Notes under the pieces: generated by a model | What the model was told of the DNA's origin: nothing | The model's input: only the letters and a program-made list of their open reading frames with translations | Database searches by the model: none | Position numbers and translations under genes: made by a program | Shown here: positions 58,035 to 64,000 of the stretch, piece after piece | Layout of the letters: the number at the start of each line of letters is the position of its first letter | How positions within the stretch are numbered: the first letter of the stretch is position 1 | Assembly: GCF_005222675.1 (NCBI RefSeq) | Contig: NZ_STGE01000031.1 | Coordinates: 248,001-312,000, forward strand | Length of the DNA stretch: 64,000 bases | Direction: 5' to 3' | From: Mycolicibacterium sp. CR10 | GTDB lineage: Bacteria; Actinomycetota; Actinomycetes; Mycobacteriales; Mycobacteriaceae

Positions 58035-58679
58035 CTACGGGAGACCTATGGGGTGGGACACACCGGCCGGGTGGGCTGAATCGGTTACCGGAGGCGCTGC
58101 CGCAGCGGCGAGTTCGACGCCTCGGTACTGAGGCGCCAAGGTCCGGCCCGCCGCGAGCAGCGGTTCGGTACTGCGCAACGCCCGGGCGAGCAGGAATCCA
58201 CCTTCGAGGGCACCGATGAGCGCCAGCGTCACGTCGCGCGCCACGGCGGCGTCGAGTCCTCTGGCGGCGAAGTACGCGGTGCCGCCGTCGATCCAGGCGT
58301 CGAAGATGTGCTGTGCGGCCTCGCGGAGTTCCTCGACGGTGTCGGCGATCTCGGCGCTGACACTGGCAACCGGACACATGTTGGCGAACTCGGTGGCCGC
58401 CATGTCCTCGGCAGCCTGGGTGAATACCCCATCGATCGCCGCGCCGAGGTCGGTGTACTCGCCGACAATCGTCGGAATGAGCAGGCCGTAGGCGGCGCCC
58501 GCGTTGGTCAGCGCCTCCCGCGCGATCTGCACTTTGCCGCCGCGGAAGTGGTGATATAGCGAGCCGATCGGCGCGCCCGAGGCCTCCGCGATGTCCTTCA
58601 TGCCCACGCCGGCGTACCCCCTGCGCCGCATCAACTCAGCGGCCGCGGTCAATATCGACTCCCGGGTGGACCTTGCCAT
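58035..58679 (-). CDS. TetR family transcriptional regulator (LmrA/YxaF-like)
   Basis: 214 residues. The helix-turn-helix region is RESILTAAAELMRRRGYAGVGMKDIAEASGAPIGSLYHHFRGGKVQIAREAL, and the C-terminal domain resembles the LmrA/YxaF subgroup ([23 protein letters not shown]). The divergent gene encodes an alpha/beta hydrolase, and a 30-base dyad lies between them, so regulation of that gene and itself is likely. Confidence 0.92.
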   Translation of the reverse strand: MARSTRESILTAAAELMRRRGYAGVGMKDIAEASGAPIGSLYHHFRGGKVQIAREALTNAGAAYGLLIPTIVGEYTDLGAAIDGVFTQAAEDMAATEFANMCPVASVSAEIADTVEELREAAQHIFDAWIDGGTAYFAARGLDAAVARDVTLALIGALEGGFLLARALRSTEPLLAAGRTLAPQYRGVELAAAAAPPVTDSAHPAGVSHPIGLP

Positions 58680-58700
58680 CGTCGCCTCCTGCTGCCAGGC

Positions 58701-58730
58701 TAGAGCATACGTTCTAGAACGACTATTCTA
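58701..58730. promoter_or_regulatory. TetR operator, 30-bp dyad centred on GTTCTAGAAC
   Basis: CGTTCTAGAACG (58710-58721) is a perfect palindrome, and outer TAGA (58701-58704) and TCTA (58727-58730) are symmetric about the same centre. TATTCT (58724-58729) overlaps the right arm and is a good -10 for the hydrolase gene starting at 58743. Confidence 0.8.
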
Positions 58731-58742
58731 ATGGGAGATCGC

Positions 58743-59585
58743 ATGAAAACAGTGGACGTCACCGCGGGCAGCATCGAATACCGCGAGGAGGGCGATCCGA
58801 ACGGACCACCCGTGGTTCTCCTGCACGGCTTGTTGATGAACGATTCGCAGTGGGACCTTGCACTCCCGGCATTGCCCTCGGGATTCCGCTACCTGCTGCC
58901 GGTGCTGCCGCTGGGAGGGCACCGCGTGCCGATGCGCGAGGACGCCGACCTCACACTGCCCGGCATGGTCGGGATCGTCGCCGACTTTCTCGACGAATTG
59001 GACCTGACCGACGTCGCCCTGGTCGTCACCGACTGGGGCGGCCCGCTGTTCCTCACCGACATCGGCCGTGACAAGCGGGTCTCTCGCCTCGTGATCTGCC
59101 CGTCCGAAGCGTTCGACAACTTCCCACCCGGCTTCCCCGGCAAGGTGGCGTGGCTGGCGAGTCGAACAACCGGCACGGCATGGCTCGCGATGCGCCAGCT
59201 CAAGATCGGATGGCTTCGTCGACAACGGCTGATGTTCGGAATGATGGCGAAACGTCCTGTCCCGCAGCATATCTTCGACAAATGGGTGGCGGCGGGTCTG
59301 GCCGACAAGGCGGTCCGGCGCGATCTCGTCAAGTACTGCCGCACCCGTTTCGACGCCGACGACCTAATCCGAGCTACCGACCGACTGACCGAGTTCGACC
59401 GACCCGCGCTGGTCCTGTGGAGCGACAACCCGGTGATGCCCGCTGATCACGGACGCCGACTGGCCGACCTGCTACCCCAGGGGCGGCTACAGATCATCGA
59501 CGACGCCTACGTGCTGGTGATGCTCGATCAGCCCGAGCGGACTGCGCAGGCAATCGGCGAGTTCCTGGCGGCCGACTCCCCGTAG
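58743..59585 (+). CDS. alpha/beta hydrolase, haloalkane-dehalogenase-like with Asp nucleophile
   Basis: 280 residues from the ATG at 58743 with GGGAGA upstream; an ATG at 58731 is in frame but lies at the edge of the operator. The elbow is VVTDWGGPL, so the nucleophile is Asp97, as in haloalkane dehalogenases and epoxide hydrolases; the oxyanion segment is LLHGLLMND. The position of the catalytic His near the end (usually D-x-x-H ... DQP) is occupied by Tyr256 (DDAYVLVMLDQPE), so activity as a dehalogenase is doubtful. Divergent from and probably repressed by the TetR protein. Confidence 0.85.
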   Translation: MKTVDVTAGSIEYREEGDPNGPPVVLLHGLLMNDSQWDLALPALPSGFRYLLPVLPLGGHRVPMREDADLTLPGMVGIVADFLDELDLTDVALVVTDWGGPLFLTDIGRDKRVSRLVICPSEAFDNFPPGFPGKVAWLASRTTGTAWLAMRQLKIGWLRRQRLMFGMMAKRPVPQHIFDKWVAAGLADKAVRRDLVKYCRTRFDADDLIRATDRLTEFDRPALVLWSDNPVMPADHGRRLADLLPQGRLQIIDDAYVLVMLDQPERTAQAIGEFLAADSP

Positions 59586-59599
59586 TAAGGCGTGGGAGC

Positions 59600-60355
59600 T
59601 CAGTCCTCGTCGAGCGCGGCGGCCACGTCGTCGGGAATGTCGACATTGGTGTAGACGTCCTGCACGTCGTCACTGTCCTCCAGCGCGTCCACCAGCTTGA
59701 GCACCTTGCGGGCGCCGTCAAGGTCGACGGGGACCGATACCGAGGGCTGAAAACCCGCCTCAGCCGAGTCGTAGTCGATACCCGCATCCTGCAAGGCTGA
59801 GCGCACTGCAACGAGATCGGTTGGCTCGCAGATGATCTCGAAGCCTTCGCCCAGGTCGCTGACGTCCTCGGCCCCGGCTTCGAGCACCGCGGTCAGCACG
59901 TCGTCCTCGGTGAGACCGTTCTTCTCCAGCGTGATGACACCCTTGCGGGTGAACAGGTAGGACACCGATCCGGGGTCGGCCATGTTGCCGCCGTTACGGG
60001 TCATCGCGACGCGGACCTCGCCTGCGGCGCGGTTGCGGTTGTCGGTCAGGCATTCCACAAGAACTGCGACGCCGTTGGGGCCGTAGCCCTCGTACATGAT
60101 CGTCTGCCAGTCGGCGCCGCCGGCTTCCTCGCCGGCGCCGCGCTTGCGGGCGCGCTCGATGTTGTCGTTGGGCACCGAGGTCTTCTTGGCCTTCTGGATG
60201 GCGTCGTAGAGCGTCGGGTTGCCGGCGGGGTCACCACCACCGGTACGCGCGGCCACCTCGATGTTCTTGATCAGCCTCGCGAACTCTTTACCGCGGCGCG
60301 CGTCCTTGACGGCCTTCTGATGCTTTGTGGTGGCCCACTTGGAATGGCCGCTCAT
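59600..60355 (-). CDS. YebC/PmpR family DNA-binding regulatory protein (TACO1-like)
   Basis: 251 residues, full length for YebC. Conserved N-terminus [36 protein letters not shown], then [26 protein letters not shown] and the acidic C-terminal half ([26 protein letters not shown]). YebC-type proteins are now known to help ribosomes at difficult sequences, while others act as transcription regulators. Backbone gene equivalent to Rv2603c. Confidence 0.95.
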   Translation of the reverse strand: MSGHSKWATTKHQKAVKDARRGKEFARLIKNIEVAARTGGGDPAGNPTLYDAIQKAKKTSVPNDNIERARKRGAGEEAGGADWQTIMYEGYGPNGVAVLVECLTDNRNRAAGEVRVAMTRNGGNMADPGSVSYLFTRKGVITLEKNGLTEDDVLTAVLEAGAEDVSDLGEGFEIICEPTDLVAVRSALQDAGIDYDSAEAGFQPSVSVPVDLDGARKVLKLVDALEDSDDVQDVYTNVDIPDDVAAALDED

Positions 60356-60426
60356 GCAGCTACTACCTCGCTTAGGTCAATTCGGTCGCAACCCGACGAG
60401 TCTACGTGGGTGGCGCCGGGTCGTCG

Positions 60427-61044
60427 TCACGTCGGCACCGAGATGTCGCCCTGGATGTAGTGCTGGAGACTGGGACCGACAGCGCCGACGATCTCGTCAT
60501 CGGTCATCGACGCGACGGGTTCGATCTTCCAGACGTATCGCATCATCGCCAACCCCATGATCTGGGACGAGATCAGCCCGCTGCGCACCAGGCGATCGCG
60601 CTCGTCGACCCCCAGGTGCGAGACGCCGATCAGGCTGCGCTCGACGATCAGCCGCAGCTTCTCGCGGGTCGACTGCTCGTGCGCCGCGGTCTGCAACACC
60701 GCCCGCAGAACCGGCCCTATTTCATCGTCAGCCCAGGCGGCGAGCATCGTGCGCAGTAACTCAGCACCCAGCTCGTCCAGCGGTGTCGTCCAGGTCTTCG
60801 CGACATTCTCCAGCCATCTCTGCGGGGGCGTCGTCGCGGCGTCGAGCAGGCCCTCCTTGGAGCCGAAGTAGTGGTAGACCAGCGCGGGATCGACCTCGGC
60901 GCCGCGCGCGACAGCACGCATCGTCGTGCCCGCCCAGCCGCTGTCGGCGAAGGCACTGCGGGCGGCCGTGAGGATCTGCGCGGCCAGGACGCCGCGTTCG
61001 TCTCGCGGCCCCGGGGTCGTTGATTTCGCTGGCACAGGGTTCAT
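60427..61044 (-). CDS. TetR family transcriptional regulator
   Basis: 205 residues from the ATG at 61044; an in-frame GTG at 61083 lies within the operator repeats and is less likely. Helix-turn-helix: QILTAARSAFADSGWAGTTMRAVARGAEVDPALVYHYFGSKEGLLDAAT. The C-terminal domain is of the TetR_C group seen next to mycobacterial catabolic genes. It diverges from a CocE-type hydrolase gene and most likely controls it through the direct repeats at 61057-61098. Confidence 0.92.
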   Translation of the reverse strand: MNPVPAKSTTPGPRDERGVLAAQILTAARSAFADSGWAGTTMRAVARGAEVDPALVYHYFGSKEGLLDAATTPPQRWLENVAKTWTTPLDELGAELLRTMLAAWADDEIGPVLRAVLQTAAHEQSTREKLRLIVERSLIGVSHLGVDERDRLVRSGLISSQIMGLAMMRYVWKIEPVASMTDDEIVGAVGPSLQHYIQGDISVPT

Positions 61045-61056
61045 CGTATCGTCAAA

Positions 61057-61098
61057 TTCACGTTGCGTTGAGACTAATTTCACCGTAGCGTGAGACTA
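61057..61098. promoter_or_regulatory. direct operator repeats overlapping a leaderless promoter
   Basis: TTCACGTTGCGTTGAGACTA (61057-61076) recurs as TTCACCGTAGCGTGAGACTA (61079-61098), 22 bases apart; the second also contains the dyad TCAC-N6-GTGA. TTGCGT (61063-61068) and TAGCGT (61086-61091) are spaced 17 bases and the ATG starts six bases after the -10, so the mRNA should be leaderless and repressor binding would cover the whole promoter. Confidence 0.75.
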
Positions 61099-62831
61099 TG
61101 GCAATCCGGGAACGTCGACTCAATGGCCCGCAGACCACCGGCCGCGAGTATCGGAACCTCAGCAGGCCGCAGTACGGGGTACGTCGCATCGACAACACGG
61201 CCGTACCGATGCGCGACGGGGTCGCCCTACTGGCCGATATCCACCACCCGGACGCCGACGGCCGATACCCGGCGTTGGTCGCCGCGTCGCCCTATCCCCG
61301 GCAGATGCAGGACCTCGGAGCCCCGGCCGGGTTCATCGAAGCCGGCGCCACCGACTTCTGGGTGTCGCGCGGTTACGTCCACATCATCGCCAACATTCGC
61401 GGCACTGGCGGTTCGGGCGGCACCTTCGGCTTCATGGACGCCCAAGAGCGCCGCGACATGTACGACCTCATCGAGTGGGCGGCCGCCCAACCCTGGTGCG
61501 ACGGCAACGTCGGCATGATCGGCATCAGCTACTTCGCGATGACCCAACTCGAGGCCGCCGTCGAGCGTCCGCCCCATCTCAAGGCGATCTTCCCGGTGGC
61601 GGTGACAGCCGACCTCTACGACGCCGCCTCCCACCACGGCCTCGCGAGTGCGTCGTTCATCACGCCGTTCCTCGCGATGATGGGCCTGACCTCCGACCGC
61701 AGCGACGCGTTCTGGCGGCGCAACCCGGTGATCGCGGGGGCGCGTCGAATCCTCAACACCCCCAGGCTGCATGAGAAGTTCGCCACGATGAACGGTGAGG
61801 CGGCGGTCACGATGATGCGGCAGCTGCTCAAACTTCCCCACGACCCGCATCCCTGGGACGACCTGTGGCTGGACACGATGGTCAAGCACCCGGTGCGCGA
61901 CTCGTGGTGGGAGGAACGCAATCTGCTGCCCCTGCTGTCGAAGGTCGACATCCCCGTCTATCTCGGCTGCGACTGGGAGAACGTGCCACTGCACCTCCCC
62001 TCGACGTTCACCGCGTGGAAAGCGTTGGCGCACAACCCGAACGTGCGGATGGCCATGCTGGGGCAGTTCGGCCTCACCTGGCCGTGGGAGAGCCTGCACC
62101 ACGAGGCACTGGCGTGGTACGACCACTGGCTCAAGGATGCCGACACCGGAATCATGGACGGACCGCCGATCCGCTACGTGCTCCCGGGCGCCGACGGCTG
62201 GCACGCCACCCGAACCTGGCCCCCGCAGGCCACGCACCGTCAGTGGGCGCTGCGCGCTGACGGTGAACTCGCCGACGGCGAGGGCGAACCCGGCGAGCGT
62301 TCCTATCTGACACTCGGCGCCGGGCTGAACCGCGTGAAATCGAGCTCGATAGACCCGCCGTCGACGCTCACCTGGACGACGGCACCTCTGGAACGTCCAC
62401 TCGACGTGGTCGGTGACATCGAGTTGCGCCTCCTTGCGTCGGCGACCGCGTTGGACACCGCCTGGATCGCAATGCTTCAGGACGTCGCACCCGATGGTGC
62501 GGCCACCGATGTCACCGCGGGGTGGCTGCGGGCCAGCCTGCGCACGGTCGACGAGGCGGCCAGCGTCGACGGTGTTCCGGTGTTGCCCTGCACCGAAGCC
62601 GTCGGGGTGCCGATCGGTGAGACGGTCGCCTATCGGATCCCCTTGGTACCCAACGCTCGCCGATTCCCGGCCGGGCATCGGGTCCGGGTGGTCCTGACCA
62701 GCGACGATCAGGATCCAGCCGCGCCGACGATCATGAACTTCCGGCACGCCAGCGTGGGCACGAGCAGTGTGAACACCATCTTCTCCGGCTCGCGGTTGCT
62801 GATGCCTGTCCTCGAGTCGGCTGTTAACTGA
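61098..62831 (+). CDS. CocE/NonD family hydrolase (X-Pro dipeptidyl-peptidase-like)
   Basis: 577 residues. The alpha/beta hydrolase domain begins with VPMRDGVALLADIHHPD and has the nucleophile motif GMIGISYFAMTQLEAA (Ser about residue 143); the C-terminal jelly-roll domain (RPLDVVGDIELRLLASATALDTAWIAML ... RFPAGHRVRVVLTS) is typical. Family members hydrolyse esters or acyl-amino bonds such as cocaine or proline peptides; the substrate here is unknown. It lacks a signal peptide and a ribosome binding site, fitting leaderless translation. Confidence 0.9.
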   Translation: MAIRERRLNGPQTTGREYRNLSRPQYGVRRIDNTAVPMRDGVALLADIHHPDADGRYPALVAASPYPRQMQDLGAPAGFIEAGATDFWVSRGYVHIIANIRGTGGSGGTFGFMDAQERRDMYDLIEWAAAQPWCDGNVGMIGISYFAMTQLEAAVERPPHLKAIFPVAVTADLYDAASHHGLASASFITPFLAMMGLTSDRSDAFWRRNPVIAGARRILNTPRLHEKFATMNGEAAVTMMRQLLKLPHDPHPWDDLWLDTMVKHPVRDSWWEERNLLPLLSKVDIPVYLGCDWENVPLHLPSTFTAWKALAHNPNVRMAMLGQFGLTWPWESLHHEALAWYDHWLKDADTGIMDGPPIRYVLPGADGWHATRTWPPQATHRQWALRADGELADGEGEPGERSYLTLGAGLNRVKSSSIDPPSTLTWTTAPLERPLDVVGDIELRLLASATALDTAWIAMLQDVAPDGAATDVTAGWLRASLRTVDEAASVDGVPVLPCTEAVGVPIGETVAYRIPLVPNARRFPAGHRVRVVLTSDDQDPAAPTIMNFRHASVGTSSVNTIFSGSRLLMPVLESAVN

Positions 62832-62853
62832 GCCACAGGGGATCGCCAGTAAT

Positions 62854-62869
62854 CTTACTCCGGAGTAAG
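62854..62869. promoter_or_regulatory. perfect 16-bp palindrome upstream of acyl-CoA dehydrogenase gene
   Basis: CTTACTCCGGAGTAAG is perfectly self-complementary and ends 10 bases before the ATG at 62880. It is a likely TetR-type operator; the cognate regulator is not apparent, and this motif is unlike the operators at 8989, 58701 and 61057. Confidence 0.7.
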
Positions 62870-62879
62870 GTCGCTGAGC

Positions 62880-64000
62880 ATGACGTTCTCCCTCGACCTG
62901 TCCCCGGACCTGATTCATGTCCGGGATTGGGTGCACGAGTTCGCGACCGACGTGATCCGGCCCGCCGCTGCCGAGTGGGACGAGCGCGAGGAGACTCCGT
63001 GGCCGATCATCCAGGAAGCGGCCAAGGTCGGTCTCTACTCCATGGAGTTGTTTGCCGAGCAGGTGGCGGAGCCGTCGGGGCTGGGCATGATCGTGGTGTT
63101 CGAGGAGATGTTCTGGGGTGACGCCGGCATCGCCCTGGCCATCCTGGGCACGGGCCTGGCTGCGGCCTCATTGGCCGCGAACGGAACCCCGGAGCAGGTC
63201 GGCGAGTGGGTGCCACAGATGTTCGGCTCGATCGACGAGCCGAAGGTCGCAGCGTTCTGCTCGTCCGAACCCGGCGCGGGCTCAGACGTCGGCGCAATCC
63301 TGACCCGCGCGCGGTACGACGAGGCCACCGACGAGTGGGTGCTCAACGGGACCAAGACCTGGGCCACCAACGGCGGCATCGCCAACGTGCACGTGGTGGT
63401 CGCCTCGGTGCACCCGGAGTTGGGGACACGCGGGCAGGCGTCGTTCATCATCCCGCCGCAGACCCCCGGTCTGAGCCAGGGCCAGAAGTTCCTGAAGCAC
63501 GGAATCCGCGCCTCACACACCGCCGAGGTGGTGCTCGACGACGTGCGGATCCCCGGCCGCATGATCGTCGGCGGCAAAGAGAAGTTCGACTCACGCATCG
63601 CGAAGGTGCGTGAGGGCAAGAAAGCCGCCGGGCAGGCCGCGATGGCGACCTTCGAGCGGACCCGGCCGACTGTGGGCGCGATGGCCGTCGGAGTCGCGAG
63701 GGCCGCGTATGAGTACGCCCGCGACTACGCCTGCGAGCGCGAGCAGTTCGGCCGCAAGATCGGCGAATTCCAGGCCGTCGCTTTCAAACTGGCGGACATG
63801 AAGGCGCGCATCGACGCTGCCCGGTTGCTCGTCTACCGTGCCGGCTGGATGGCGCGCAACGGTAAGGAGTTCACCTCCGCAGAGGGGTCGATGGCCAAAC
63901 TGGTCGCCAGCGAGACGGCGGTGTACGTCACCGACGAGGCGATCCAGATCCTCGGCGGCAACGGCTACACCCGCGATTACCCCGTGGAGCGCATGCACCG
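62880..64000 (+). CDS. acyl-CoA dehydrogenase, 3' end outside window
   Basis: 373 complete codons are present before the right edge. N-terminal domain VHEFATDVIRPAAAEWDEREETPWPIIQEAAKVGLYSME, FAD segment FCSSEPGAGSDVGA, WVLNGTKTWATNGGIANVHVVVAS, and C-terminal helical domain with EREQFGRKIGEFQAVAFKLADMKARIDAARLLVYRAGWMA up to AIQILGGNGYTRDYPVERMHR. This last sequence contains the usual end-of-domain signature, so only about 15-30 residues are missing. FAD-dependent alpha-beta dehydrogenation of an acyl-CoA. The start ATG follows a palindromic operator by 10 bases. Confidence 0.94.
   Translation, partial: MTFSLDLSPDLIHVRDWVHEFATDVIRPAAAEWDEREETPWPIIQEAAKVGLYSMELFAEQVAEPSGLGMIVVFEEMFWGDAGIALAILGTGLAAASLAANGTPEQVGEWVPQMFGSIDEPKVAAFCSSEPGAGSDVGAILTRARYDEATDEWVLNGTKTWATNGGIANVHVVVASVHPELGTRGQASFIIPPQTPGLSQGQKFLKHGIRASHTAEVVLDDVRIPGRMIVGGKEKFDSRIAKVREGKKAAGQAAMATFERTRPTVGAMAVGVARAAYEYARDYACEREQFGRKIGEFQAVAFKLADMKARIDAARLLVYRAGWMARNGKEFTSAEGSMAKLVASETAVYVTDEAIQILGGNGYTRDYPVERMH

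Overview
The window is high-GC (about two thirds G+C) actinobacterial chromosome and almost certainly comes from a rapidly growing mycobacterium (Mycolicibacterium type). The reasons are the gene order aspS ... radical SAM ... hisS-MBL-ppiB ... rel-apt-SBP-secF-secD-yajC-gabT ... CAR ... ruvB-ruvA-ruvC ... yebC, which follows the M. tuberculosis Rv2572c-Rv2603c backbone as I remember it, together with mycobacterial-type LexA (SOS) boxes, many GTG/TTG starts, GTGA/ATGA overlaps and several leaderless-looking promoters. There is no IS element, prophage, CRISPR array, rRNA or tRNA that I can support.

Layout. 1-8 kb: end of an apparent monooxygenase/esterase fusion; aspS with a coupled deazaflavin (F420)-type reductase; SRPBCC protein; carboxylesterase; zinc metallopeptidase and a DUF885 protein. 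8-13.5 kb: a catabolic island with a TesB thioesterase, a TetR regulator, an amidohydrolase and two translationally coupled acyl-CoA dehydrogenases, tied together by three copies of the palindrome GGTAA-N5-TTACC. 13.5-17.3 kb: a radical SAM gene diverging from a HelD-type RNA polymerase helicase across a LexA box, then a secreted protein. 17.5-22.4 kb: a complete urea ABC transporter urtABCDE. 22.4-27 kb: membrane protein, hisS, metallo-beta-lactamase-fold hydrolase and two tandem cyclophilins with different membrane anchors.

27-36 kb is the most unusual accessory block: universal stress protein, APC amine/amino-acid permease, small ferredoxin, copper amine oxidase, a divergent ATP-grasp ligase, then an SxxK serine hydrolase facing a self-processing C45-type acyltransferase/amidase across two identical-architecture palindromes that contain the -35 and -10 of a leaderless promoter. 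36-44.4 kb returns to the core: rel, apt, a family-5 solute-binding lipoprotein, secF, secD (with a Pro/Gly-rich insertion) and yajC.

44.7-52.7 kb: gabT and a coupled aldehyde dehydrogenase that is broken by a frameshift, an alpha/beta hydrolase whose nucleophile is Ala, a MarR regulator and a 1162-residue carboxylic acid reductase. 52.7-60.4 kb: two membrane proteins, the SOS-boxed ruvC-ruvA-ruvB operon, a flavodoxin-like protein with a probably truncated neighbour, DUF1398/MarR and TetR/hydrolase divergent pairs with clear operators, and yebC. 60.4-64 kb: a TetR regulator, a CocE/NonD hydrolase with a leaderless promoter inside operator repeats, and an acyl-CoA dehydrogenase running off the right edge.
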